Source: DASSJM01 sp036280655
GTDB taxonomy: Bacteria; Actinomycetota; UBA4738; HRBIN12
Assembly: GCA_036280655.1 (NCBI GenBank)
Contig: DASUQI010000011.1
Span: forward strand, 1-22,439
DNA: 22,439 nt
Reading direction: 5' to 3'
Every line of letters begins with the position of its first letter. Position 1 is the first letter of the stretch. Shown piece after piece: positions 6,987 through 14,553 of the stretch. The position numbers and the translations under genes were made by a program. The notes below the pieces were generated by a model. That model worked only from the letters and a program-made list of their open reading frames with translations. It made no database searches and was not told where the DNA came from.

Positions 6987-7016
6987 TCGAACGCCGAGTC
7001 GTCGCCGACGCACTCG

Positions 7017-7022
7017 TATACT
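7017..7022 (+). promoter_or_regulatory. -10 element of SRP RNA
   Basis: TATACT, close to consensus, ends 10 nt before the first paired base of the SRP RNA at 7033. This places the transcription start near 7029-7030. No good -35 is seen. Confidence 0.55.
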
Positions 7023-7032
7023 CGCCGAGGTG

Positions 7033-7300
7033 GCCGTGCTAGGCGGGGAGCCAGCGGTGCCCTGTACCCGCAATCCGCTTCAGCGGGGCTGAATCCCCGC
7101 CCGAGGCCCGGCGGGCCCGTAGTCGCTCCCGGCACGGGGCGTTGAAGGTCGGGTCCCGCGCGACGCCAACCTGCGAACTCGGTCAGGCCCGGAAGGGAGC
7201 AGCCGTAAGCGGGCCCTGGCGGGTGCCGCGGGGACGCCTGACCGGAGCTTCCGGCCGGTGACGCGCTCGAGTCCGTCCTGGTCGACGGCGGGTGCACGGC
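7033..7300 (+). ncRNA. ffs: Signal recognition particle RNA, large bacterial type with Alu domain
   Basis: Both halves of a large-type SRP RNA (Bacillus scRNA class, about 270 nt) are visible. The S domain has the invariant GGTCAGGCCCGGAAGGGAGC (7181-7200) followed by AGCC, flanked by pairing strands such as GTCCC (7153-7157) and GGGAC (7231-7235). The Alu part begins GCTAGGCGGGGAGCCAGCGG and contains the segment TGCCCTGTACCCGCAATCCG, matching the Bacillus RNA nearly base for base. The ends pair: GCCGTGC (7033-7039) with GCACGGC (7294-7300). The RNA binds Ffh for co-translational membrane targeting. The gene lies directly upstream of dnaX, as in Bacillus. A short form of about 97 nt (7147-7243) would be the minimal alternative, but the paired termini argue against it. 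Confidence 0.93.
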
Positions 7301-7346
7301 TGCCACTACCTTCCCGTAGGCTTCCCCGACGGACGACCGGGGGTTG

Positions 7347-9194
7347 ATGTTGGCCGACGAAAAGCCGTACCAGTCGCTCTACCGGAAGTACCGCCCCCAG
7401 GGCCCGGACGAGATCCTCGGGCAGGACCACGTGGTCCGGGCGCTCTCCGGGGCCGTTCGGGAGGGCCGGCTGGCCCACGCGTTCCTGTTCTGTGGCCCCC
7501 GCGGGACCGGGAAGACCTCGACCGCCCGGATCCTGGCCAAGATGGTGAACTGCGAGCAGGGTCCGACGGCCGAACCCTGCGGCACGTGCGAGCAGTGCGT
7601 CGCGGTCCGCGAGGGCCAGCACCTCGACGTCGTCGAGATCGATGCGGCCTCGCACGGCGGTGTGGACGATGCCCGCGACCTTCGCGAGAAGGCGCCGACC
7701 GCCCCGGTCCAAGGCCGCGAGAAGGTCTACATCATCGACGAGGCGCAGCGGCTGTCGCGCGAGGCATTCGACGCGCTGCTGAAGGTGTTCGAGGAACCGC
7801 CGCCGGGCGTGCGGTTCGTGCTCGCGACCACCGAGCCCCACAAGATGCCGGCGACGATCGTCGGCCGGTGCCAGCGGTTCGACTTCAGGCGCGTGCCGGT
7901 CGAGGCCGTGGCCGACCACCTCGAGCGCGTGGCCAAGGACGAGGGCGTGACGATCTCGGCCGAGGCTGCCCACGCGATCGCCCGCCAGTCCGAGGGCTCG
8001 GTTCGGGATGCGCTGTCGCTGCTCGACCAGGCGTCGGTGCTCGGCGCCGAGACGGTGGACGAGACCGTGGTCACGGCGCTGATCGGCGCCGGGCGGAGCG
8101 ACGTGCAGTACGCGCTCGCCGACGCGGTGGCGGTCGGCGACGCGAAGAGCGTGTTCGAGCTCGTGAGCCGGCTCGTGCAGGAGGGCCAGGACCTCCGCCA
8201 CGTGACGAACGAGGTGCTCGCGCACTTCCGCAACCTCCTGCTCGTGAAGACCGCGCCCGGCCAGTCCGACCTGCTCGACGTGACGGATGACGAGTCCGAA
8301 CGGCTCACGGTGCAGGCGGCGAAGTACACGGCCGGCGAGCTCGGCCGCGCGATCGCGCTGCTGATCGACGCCCAGACCGACATGCGGTGGACCACGTCGC
8401 CGAGGCTCTCGCTCGAGCTCGCGCTGATCCGCGCGACGATCCCCGAGACCGACGCGACTCCCGAGGCCCTCGTGTCGCGGCTCGAACGCCTCGAGCGCGT
8501 CGCCGGCATCTCTGCGGGCTCTCCGACCGGCTCCGGGGTGGCGTCTCCAGGCTCCGCATCGCCGCCGAGCGAACCGTCTCGGACCGCTCCGAGCGCCGCG
8601 GGCGGCTCAGAGTCACCTTCCGACGCCACCCCTGCGCCGTCGAAGACTGGCGCGGATGGCGAGGCGGGTGCCGGCAGCGCGGCCGACCCGTCGCCCCCGT
8701 CGGAGGCGCTGAGGCCGAAGCGGTCGACCACGCCTGACGAAGCGAGCCGCGACGAGGAGGCCGCGGCCGGCCCCGACGAGCCTTCCACGGAGCCGGTGGC
8801 GCCGGTGCTGGGTGCGGGGACGGGAGCGGTGGACGTCACGATGCTCCGCGCGAGCTGGCCGACCGTGATCGGTCACCTCCGGAGCCAGCAGAAGGCCGTG
8901 CTTCCCTCGTTCCTGGAGAGCGGGACGCCGGCGGCGTTCGACGGGCAGATGCTCGAGATCGTGTTCCCGCCCGACCGCAAGCTCGCGGTCCAGAAGGTGC
9001 AGGAGCGCGAGGCCGAGCTGCGCCAGGCGCTCCAGGACCTGTTCGGCATCGCGCCGAAGATCCGGTGCGAGATGCGGAACTCGGTCGTGGACGTCACCGA
9101 GCCGATCGAGGACGAGCCGCTCTCGGAGGAGGAGGCGCTCGCGCACCTGTCGGCCGAGCTCGGCGCCACCCCGTCGACCGAGGACGGCGCGTAG
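7347..9194 (+). CDS. dnaX: DNA polymerase III subunits gamma/tau
   Basis: A 615-aa clamp-loader ATPase of the replisome. Walker A is GPRGTGKTS (50-58). Four zinc-binding cysteines follow at C69, C78, C81 and C84. Walker B is IIDEAQRLS (129-137), sensor 1 is LATTEPHK and the arginine finger lies in GRCQRF (173-178). After the three AAA+ domains comes a Pro/Ser/Ala-rich linker (about 380-490), then a tau-type C-terminal domain (about 495-590). Two small oddities: DEAQ where DEAH or DEVH is common, and GRC for the usual SRC. ATG at 7347 is preferred; a TTG at 7344 would add one residue. No A-rich slippery site for a separate gamma form is seen. recR begins on the base after the stop. Confidence 0.96.
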   Translation: MLADEKPYQSLYRKYRPQGPDEILGQDHVVRALSGAVREGRLAHAFLFCGPRGTGKTSTARILAKMVNCEQGPTAEPCGTCEQCVAVREGQHLDVVEIDAASHGGVDDARDLREKAPTAPVQGREKVYIIDEAQRLSREAFDALLKVFEEPPPGVRFVLATTEPHKMPATIVGRCQRFDFRRVPVEAVADHLERVAKDEGVTISAEAAHAIARQSEGSVRDALSLLDQASVLGAETVDETVVTALIGAGRSDVQYALADAVAVGDAKSVFELVSRLVQEGQDLRHVTNEVLAHFRNLLLVKTAPGQSDLLDVTDDESERLTVQAAKYTAGELGRAIALLIDAQTDMRWTTSPRLSLELALIRATIPETDATPEALVSRLERLERVAGISAGSPTGSGVASPGSASPPSEPSRTAPSAAGGSESPSDATPAPSKTGADGEAGAGSAADPSPPSEALRPKRSTTPDEASRDEEAAAGPDEPSTEPVAPVLGAGTGAVDVTMLRASWPTVIGHLRSQQKAVLPSFLESGTPAAFDGQMLEIVFPPDRKLAVQKVQEREAELRQALQDLFGIAPKIRCEMRNSVVDVTEPIEDEPLSEEEALAHLSAELGATPSTEDGA

Positions 9195-9788
9195 GTGTAC
9201 GAGGGGCCGATCCAGGACCTGATCGACGAGCTCTCCCGGCTCCCGGGGATCGGCCCGAAGTCGGCGCAGCGGCTCGCGTTCCATCTCGTGAAGGCGCCGC
9301 CGGAGGACGCGAAGCGGCTGTCCGAGGCGATCGTCCGCGCGAAGGAGCGCATCTTCTTCTGCCGCGAGTGCGGCAACGTCGCCGAGGGGGAGCTCTGCCG
9401 GATCTGCCGCGACGAGGGGCGCGAGCGCACGATGCTCTGCGTCGTCGAGGAGCCGAAGGACGTCTCGACGATCGAGAAGGCCGGCGTGATCAAGGGCCGG
9501 TACCACGTGCTCGGCGGCGCGATCAGCCCGCTCGACGGGATCGGCCCCGAGGACCTCCGCGTGCAGGAGCTGCTCGACCGCGTCCAGCGCGACTCGGTCA
9601 CCGAGGTGATCATCGCGACGAACCCGAACCTCGAGGGCAACGCGACCGCGATGTACGTGGCGGCGATGCTGAAGCCGCTCGGCATCACGGTCACGCGGCT
9701 CGCGAGCGGGCTCCCCGTCGGCGGGGACCTCGAATACGCCGACGAGGTGACGCTCTCCCAGGCCCTCGAGGGCCGCCGCGAGATGTAG
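9195..9788 (+). CDS. recR: Recombination mediator RecR
   Basis: A 197-aa protein, the normal length. A helix-hairpin-helix SRLPGIGPKSAQRLAFHL is followed by the zinc finger CRECGNVAEGELCRIC, then a Toprim domain starting at LCVVEEPKD and including VLGGAISPLDGIGPEDL. RecR works with RecO and RecF to load RecA on gapped DNA. The start is the GTG at 9195, directly after the dnaX stop, so translation is coupled. The ebfC/ybaB gene that usually sits between dnaX and recR is absent. Confidence 0.96.
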   Translation: MYEGPIQDLIDELSRLPGIGPKSAQRLAFHLVKAPPEDAKRLSEAIVRAKERIFFCRECGNVAEGELCRICRDEGRERTMLCVVEEPKDVSTIEKAGVIKGRYHVLGGAISPLDGIGPEDLRVQELLDRVQRDSVTEVIIATNPNLEGNATAMYVAAMLKPLGITVTRLASGLPVGGDLEYADEVTLSQALEGRREM

Positions 9789-10427
9789 ATGGCCGAACAG
9801 GAGACCGTTCGGCGCGACAAGCGCGTCGAGCTCGCCGCGGCCGTCCTGCTCTCGATCGCCACGCTCCTCACGGCCTGGGCCGCGTACCAGGCGACACGAT
9901 GGAGCGGTGAGCAGGCCGAGTCGTACACGACGGCCTCCGCGCTCCGCACGGAGTCGGTCCGCGCCGCGAACATCGCGCGGAACCAAACGCTGATCGACGT
10001 GAACACGTTCATCGCGTGGCTCGACGCGTCCGTCGAAGGCGATCAGGCGCTCGCCGACGACATCCAGGACCGGATGCGCGAGGAGTTCCGGCCCGCCTTC
10101 GACGAGTGGCTCGCCTCGGCGCCCCCCGGCGAGCTCCCCGAGGGGACGCCGTTCGAGCTCGATTCGTACACCCTCGCCGAGGAGGAGAACGCCGCCGAGC
10201 TCGAGCGCCGGGCGGCGGCCGCCTTCGACGACGGCCGGGAGGCGAACCAGACCGGCGACAACTTCGTGCTGGCCGCGGTGCTCCTCGCCTCGGTGCTGTT
10301 CTTCGCCGGACTCGCCGGGACGCTCGACTCGCGCGCGCCGCAGGTGATCCTGCTGACGCTCGCGGTCGTGATGCTGGTCTCCGGGACGATCGTGGTCGTG
10401 CTGTTGCCGCAGAACGTCGGGGTCTGA
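9789..10427 (+). CDS. Unknown three-helix membrane protein
   Basis: A 212-aa protein whose ATG follows the recR stop with no gap, so it belongs to the dnaX-recR operon. It has one membrane segment near the N-terminus (about 13-33), a long hydrophilic, acidic middle region (about 40-155) rich in Glu, Ala and Asp, and two membrane segments at the C-terminus (about 158-178 and 185-206). The middle lacks cysteines or catalytic motifs. I do not recognise the family. Proteins with this layout of one plus two helices and a coiled external or cytoplasmic domain are common and mostly uncharacterised. Confidence 0.8.
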   Translation: MAEQETVRRDKRVELAAAVLLSIATLLTAWAAYQATRWSGEQAESYTTASALRTESVRAANIARNQTLIDVNTFIAWLDASVEGDQALADDIQDRMREEFRPAFDEWLASAPPGELPEGTPFELDSYTLAEEENAAELERRAAAAFDDGREANQTGDNFVLAAVLLASVLFFAGLAGTLDSRAPQVILLTLAVVMLVSGTIVVVLLPQNVGV

Positions 10428-10431
10428 CGCC

Positions 10432-11424
10432 TCAGCCGGCCCGGCGTCGCTGGATCCGGGTCGCGACGAACCACACGATCAAGGCGAGGAGCCCGATCGG
10501 GATCAGGTAGCCGAGCCCGATCACGATCGCGGCGATCACGCCGACGAACCCGGCGACCGCGCGCTCGAACGCGTTCGGGATGCTCGCGGTCTCGACCTCG
10601 TCGCCCGGCTCGGCGCCCTCCTCGCGGAGATCGACGTGCACGGTCGCGAGCGAGGTCCGGTCGTCGAGCACCTGGAGCTGTCCCTGGATCGCCTCGATGT
10701 CGAGTTGCGTCTCGTCGAGCTCGTTCTGTACGCGGATCGTCTGCTCGATCGTGGTCGCGTCCGCCTGGAGTCCGAGGAGCACCTCGCGACGGGCCTTCGC
10801 GATCGAGAGTCGCGCCCGCAGGTCGACGTAGTTCGCGGTGACGTCCTTGCCGCGGACGGATTCGACGTCGACGGTCCCGAGACCGCGGACCGCGCGCAAC
10901 GTCTCGGCCAGATTCCCCGCCGGAACCCGGAGCGTCAGGTTCCCGGTGCGGGTTCGGCTCAGCGATTCGGACACGAACCCGCCGTTGCGCTCGGCCGCGT
11001 CGACCACCTCGGCGAACCGCTCGTCGAGCGTGTTCCGCGGGATCACGACCGAGAGCTCGGCGGTGCGGATGATCTTCGTCAGGGAAGGCGCGGGTCCTCC
11101 GGCGCCCCCTCCCGCTTGGTCACCGGGAACGGTGCCGGGTGTCGGCTCAGGTGGTTCTGCGGCGCCGGTCTCGCCGGTGGCCCCGGTCGCCCCCTGTGCT
11201 GGAACGGCGCTGCCGGCGTCGTCAGACCCGAGGTTCGACCGGACGAGCAGCCCGACGAGGCCGGCAGCGACGAGGATGCAGACGGCCGCGACGGCGAGGC
11301 CGCCCACCCACTCCCTGCGCGGCTTCCTTCTCTCCGGTAGCGGGCGCAGGATCGAGTGCTCGCGCTTCGCCGCGTCGAGCAGGTCGCCGTGGACCTTGTT
11401 CAGGTAGTCGATCGCCGTTTCCAT
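10432..11424 (-). CDS. DUF4349-domain membrane protein, possible anti-sigma partner
   Basis: A 330-aa protein. A short cytoplasmic N-terminus (1-38) precedes a membrane helix (about 40-61), then a Gly/Pro/Thr-rich linker (65-115). A DUF4349-type domain (about 117-268) starts IIRTAELSVVIPRNTLDE and has a long coiled-coil section around 200-250. A C-terminal hydrophobic region (about 289-322) and a basic tail follow. DUF4349 has no defined function. The gene overlaps the end of the ECF sigma gene by 25 bp, so the two are co-transcribed, and a role in controlling that sigma factor is an inference from position and topology. No zinc-dependent anti-sigma motif (HxxxCxxC) is present in the short N-terminus. 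Confidence 0.82.
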   Translation of the reverse strand: METAIDYLNKVHGDLLDAAKREHSILRPLPERRKPRREWVGGLAVAAVCILVAAGLVGLLVRSNLGSDDAGSAVPAQGATGATGETGAAEPPEPTPGTVPGDQAGGGAGGPAPSLTKIIRTAELSVVIPRNTLDERFAEVVDAAERNGGFVSESLSRTRTGNLTLRVPAGNLAETLRAVRGLGTVDVESVRGKDVTANYVDLRARLSIAKARREVLLGLQADATTIEQTIRVQNELDETQLDIEAIQGQLQVLDDRTSLATVHVDLREEGAEPGDEVETASIPNAFERAVAGFVGVIAAIVIGLGYLIPIGLLALIVWFVATRIQRRRAG

Positions 11425-12014
11425 CGCCTGGTCTCCAGCTCGATCGGTTCCTTGTGACTCTCGGCATCGAGGTCGCCCGCGATCCGCCGCAGCCCGCGGC
11501 TCACGCGGGCGCGGGCCACGACCTCCGTCGTGCCGAGCTCCTCGGCCGTCTCGCGGTAGCTCCGGCCGTCGATCACCCGCAGCCGCACCGCCTCGCGCTG
11601 GCCCTCGGGCAGCGCCGCCATCGCCTCGCGGATCCGGTCGCCCTGCTCCGCGAAGTCGATCAGCTCCTCGATCCGCTCGAAGTCGCTTTCGCCCACGGTC
11701 CGCTCCGGCATCCCGAGCCGCCGCCTCGCCCGGGCGTCGACCGCACCGTTCCTGAAGTACCGCGACAGTAGGTTGCGCCCGATCCCGTAGAGCCACGCCG
11801 CCCCGTCGGCGCCCTGGTCACGGAACCGCCCGCGTGAGGCGAACGCCTCGGCGAACGTCTCCGCCACGAGCTCGGCCGCCGACTCCGCGTCGAGCGTGCG
11901 ACGCGCGAAGAACGCGAGCATCGGCTCCGCGTGTCGCTCGAACAGCACGCCGAAGGCCTCCGGCTCCCGCTGCGACCGGACGATGAGGCCGACGTCGTCG
12001 AGGTCCGCGTGCAC
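11400..12014 (-). CDS. ECF-type RNA polymerase sigma-70 factor
   Basis: A 204-aa sigma factor with only regions 2 and 4. Region 2 spans about 18-88 (FGVLFERHAEPMLAFFARRT, then AAWLYGIGRNLLSRYFR). Region 4 spans about 130-180, with LPEGQREAVRLRVIDGRS followed by a helix-turn-helix YRETAEELGTTEVVARARVS. I prefer the GTG at 12014, which has GGGAG 5 nt upstream. A GTG at 12038 would add eight residues but overlaps its own purine-rich stretch. The gene overlaps the DUF4349 gene by 25 bp and is divergent from the S9 peptidase gene. Its target promoters cannot be named; autoregulation would be usual for the group. Confidence 0.9.
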   Translation of the reverse strand: MHADLDDVGLIVRSQREPEAFGVLFERHAEPMLAFFARRTLDAESAAELVAETFAEAFASRGRFRDQGADGAAWLYGIGRNLLSRYFRNGAVDARARRRLGMPERTVGESDFERIEELIDFAEQGDRIREAMAALPEGQREAVRLRVIDGRSYRETAEELGTTEVVARARVSRGLRRIAGDLDAESHKEPIELETRRWKRRSTT

Positions 12015-12093
12015 GGCGTCTCCCAGGAGCGCTGTCACCTCTTCTATGCCGTTCGGGCGGCGAGCTGTGACACGTCGCCGTTCCCCTCATTGG

Positions 12094-12099
12094 TACGCT
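12094..12099 (+). promoter_or_regulatory. -10 element of the S9 peptidase gene
   Basis: TACGCT ends 8 nt before the ATG at 12108; there is no ribosome binding site, so the mRNA is probably leaderless. The region 12015-12107 separates it from the divergent sigma gene. Confidence 0.45.
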
Positions 12100-12107
12100 G
12101 CCCGCCC

Positions 12108-14198
12108 ATGCCCGAGACGCCCGACCCGCTCGACGAGTTCCCGCGGCAGGTCGCCCGGACGCGCGGGTTCACGCTCGGTGTCCCCAGGTCGTTCACGGTC
12201 TCGCCCGACGGCGAGCGGGTGGTGTTCCTCCGGACGAAGACCGGCGACGACCCGGTCAGCTGCCTGTGGGTCTTCGACGTCGAGGGCGCGAAGGAACGGC
12301 TCGTGTTCGATCCCGGCGCCGAGGAGGCCGAGCAGGAGCTCACCGAGGCCGAGATCGCCCGGCGCGAGCGCGCCCGCGAGCGTTCGTCCGGCGTCACGGC
12401 GTACGCGACCGACGATCCGGTTCGGCGCGCGGTGTTCGTCGTCGGCGGGCGGCTGTTCCTCGCCGACCTCGTCGAGGGCTCGGCGCGGGAGCTGAGCGCG
12501 CCCGGTGCGGTCGACGACCCCCGGCTGGATCCAGGCGGCGAGCGCATCGCGTTCGTCGTCGAGGGGGCGCTCCACGTTCGCGACGTCCAGGGCGGCGTCC
12601 GGGAGCTCGCGAAGCCGGACGAGCCGAACACCTTCTGGGGTCTGCCGGAGTTCGCCGCCGCCGAGGAGATGCGACGGTTCCGTGGCCACTGGTGGTCGCC
12701 CGACGGGACGAAGCTCGCCGCGGTGCATGTCGACGAGCACCAGGTCCTCGAGTGGTTCATCGGCGACCCGACCGATCCGGCCGCGCGTCCGCGTTCGGTC
12801 CGCTACCCGCAGGCCGGCACGACCGACGCGACCGTCACGCTCTGGGTGTTCGACCTCGCGAGCGGCGACCGCACGCAGGTCCGGTGGGACGCCGAGCAGT
12901 TCCCCTACCTCGGCAGGGTGCTCTGGGAGGAGGGGGGCCCGCTCGCGCTACTCGTCCAGACGCGCGATCAGGGCACCGTCCGGCTCCTCGAGGCCGACGA
13001 GACGACCGGCGAGACGATCGTGGTGGCCGAACGCACCGACCCGCAGTGGGTCGACCTGTTCGAGGAGGCGCCGGTCCGGCTGAGCGACGGGCGCGTCGTC
13101 GACGTCGACGCGGATCGCGAGGCGGACACGTACCGGCTGACCGTGGACGGCGCCCCGGTGACGCCGCCCGGCCTGCAGGTGCGCGAGGTGCTCTCGGCGG
13201 ACGACGGCGTCCTGTTCCGGGCGTCCGAGGACGACCCCGCCGAGATCGGCCTGTGGCGATGGGACGGCGGCGATCCGGTCAAGGTCTCTGAGGAGCCCGG
13301 CGTGCATTCGGGCGCGCGGGGAGGGGACGTGCTCGTCGGCGTCTCGGCGACGGTCGAGCAGACGCGTTCGACCACGACCGTCCTGCGAGGTAACGAGTCC
13401 ATCGGGACGATCGAGAACGTCGCCGAGGTGCCCGTCGTGCGGCCCGAGCCTCGCTTCCTGCGGTTGGGGGAACGGGAGCACTCGTCCGCCCTGTTCCTGC
13501 CCGGCGGACGCGAACCCGACGGGCAGCTGCCGGTGCTCATGGATCCGTACGGGGGACCGACCGGCGCCCGCGTCCTCCGGGCCGGCGGCGCGCACCTCAC
13601 GTCGCAGTGGTTCGCCGACCACGGGTTCGCGGTCCTGGTCGTCGACGGCCGGGGCGTGGACGGGCGCGGCCCGGCGTGGGATCGCGAGGTGTACCGGGAC
13701 TTCTCTGTCACGCTCGAGGACCAGGTCGACGCGCTGAACGCGGCGGCGGAGCGGTTCGACTTCCTGGATCTCGGACACGTGGGGATCCGCGGATGGTCGT
13801 TCGGCGGGCTGCTGGCGGCCCTTGCGATCCTCCGGCGCCCCGACATCTTCCACGCCGGGGTCGTCGGGGCGCCCGTCACCGACGAGCGGCTCTACGACAC
13901 CTTCTACATGGAGCGGTTCCTCGGGAAGCCGCAGGACGAGCCGGAGGCGTATCGGAAGAGCTCGCCACTCGTGGACGCCGCGTCGCTCTCGCGCCCGATG
14001 CTGCTGATCCACGGGCTCGCGGACGACAACGTCTTCGTCGCGAACACGCTCAGGCTGTCGGCCGCGCTGTTCGAGGCCGGCAAGCACCACGAGCTCGTGC
14101 TGATACCGAACGCCACGCACTTCACCCGCTCGGCGGCCCTGACCGAGAACCTGCTGCGGGTCCAGATCGACTTCCTGAGGCGCTCGCTGAGGGTCTGA
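12108..14198 (+). CDS. S9 family prolyl peptidase, DPP-IV subfamily
   Basis: A 696-aa serine peptidase with an N-terminal beta-propeller (to about 440) and a C-terminal alpha/beta-hydrolase domain. The catalytic triad is S564 in GWSFGG, D639 in HGLADDN and H671 in NATHF. The double glutamate that binds the substrate amino terminus in DPP-IV is present at E186-E187 in FAAAEEMRRFRGHWWSPDG, so X-Pro or X-Ala dipeptides are likely cleaved from N-termini. There is no signal peptide, which points to a cytoplasmic enzyme degrading imported peptides. The start ATG at 12108 is set by the -10 element and the natural propeller start; the same frame is open further upstream but is not supported. It is divergent from the sigma gene and followed by the toxin-antitoxin remnant. 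Confidence 0.93.
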   Translation: MPETPDPLDEFPRQVARTRGFTLGVPRSFTVSPDGERVVFLRTKTGDDPVSCLWVFDVEGAKERLVFDPGAEEAEQELTEAEIARRERARERSSGVTAYATDDPVRRAVFVVGGRLFLADLVEGSARELSAPGAVDDPRLDPGGERIAFVVEGALHVRDVQGGVRELAKPDEPNTFWGLPEFAAAEEMRRFRGHWWSPDGTKLAAVHVDEHQVLEWFIGDPTDPAARPRSVRYPQAGTTDATVTLWVFDLASGDRTQVRWDAEQFPYLGRVLWEEGGPLALLVQTRDQGTVRLLEADETTGETIVVAERTDPQWVDLFEEAPVRLSDGRVVDVDADREADTYRLTVDGAPVTPPGLQVREVLSADDGVLFRASEDDPAEIGLWRWDGGDPVKVSEEPGVHSGARGGDVLVGVSATVEQTRSTTTVLRGNESIGTIENVAEVPVVRPEPRFLRLGEREHSSALFLPGGREPDGQLPVLMDPYGGPTGARVLRAGGAHLTSQWFADHGFAVLVVDGRGVDGRGPAWDREVYRDFSVTLEDQVDALNAAAERFDFLDLGHVGIRGWSFGGLLAALAILRRPDIFHAGVVGAPVTDERLYDTFYMERFLGKPQDEPEAYRKSSPLVDAASLSRPMLLIHGLADDNVFVANTLRLSAALFEAGKHHELVLIPNATHFTRSAALTENLLRVQIDFLRRSLRV

Positions 14199-14226
14199 GC
14201 CTTTTCGCGGTCGAGCCATACCGTTT

Positions 14227-14266
14227 CTCGTATCGAGGCTGTCCGCGACATCCCTCGTATCGAGGC
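14227..14266. repeat. Two direct repeats of 13 bp
   Basis: CTCGTATCGAGGC occurs at 14227-14239 and again at 14254-14266, 27 bp apart start to start. Each contains the inverted arms CTCG/CGAG. They lie between the S9 peptidase stop and the antitoxin gene. They could be regulator half-sites or chance; the third CGAGGC at 14280-14285 touches the palindrome. Confidence 0.5.
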
Positions 14267-14282
14267 GCGAGGATCCCACCGA

Positions 14283-14309
14283 GGCATGTCATACTCCGTA
14301 TGACATGCC
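14283..14309. promoter_or_regulatory. Perfect 27-bp inverted repeat over the antitoxin start, likely operator
   Basis: The 12-bp arm GGCATGTCATAC is repeated perfectly as its reverse complement after a 3-bp spacer. The ATG of the antitoxin (14305-14307) lies in the right arm, and CATACT (14290-14295), 9 nt before that ATG, could be the -10. RHH antitoxins bind such palindromes and repress their own operon, so autoregulation is the natural reading. A transcript hairpin hiding the start is the alternative. Confidence 0.65.
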
Positions 14310-14553
14310 CCGAACCTCCCGCGTCCTTGCCGTCTCGGTGCCGCCCGAGGTCGCCCGCGAGTTCGATCGGCTCGCCGAGCGGGAGGGCCGGAACCGCAGC
14401 GAGCTGTTCCGGGAGATGCTCCGCATCTACCGGGTCTACCGCGAGACCCGGACGTTCGAGTCCCTCCAGCGCTACGGCGCGGCACGGGCCGCCGGGGCCG
14501 GGATCCGGACGGAGGCGGACGTGCGCCGCGTGATCAGGAACGCTCGCCAGTGA
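14305..14553 (+). CDS. Ribbon-helix-helix (CopG-like) antitoxin
   Basis: An 82-aa protein. Residues 5-45 form a ribbon-helix-helix domain: the strand RVLAVSVPPEVAREFDRLAE, then REGRNRSELFREMLRIY, with the typical NRSEL turn. The C-terminal half (about 46-82) is basic and would bind the toxin. It overlaps the next gene by 4 bp (GTGA), the usual antitoxin-first layout. The palindrome across its start supports self-repression. The antitoxin looks complete although its partner does not. Confidence 0.87.
   Translation: MPRTSRVLAVSVPPEVAREFDRLAEREGRNRSELFREMLRIYRVYRETRTFESLQRYGAARAAGAGIRTEADVRRVIRNARQ

Noticed and set aside
7347..9194. Programmed frameshift in dnaX to make gamma
   Set aside because: No A-rich slippery heptamer followed by a stem-loop was found; the frame runs intact to the tau C-terminus.
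8613..9986. Long minus-strand frame opposite dnaX and recR
   Set aside because: Low-complexity shadow, Arg/Leu/Asp-rich, opposite two well-supported genes.
12015..12107. ECF-type autoregulated promoter between the sigma and peptidase genes
   Set aside because: No GGAAC-type -35 with a matching -10 at correct spacing was found; only the TACGCT element for the peptidase is convincing.
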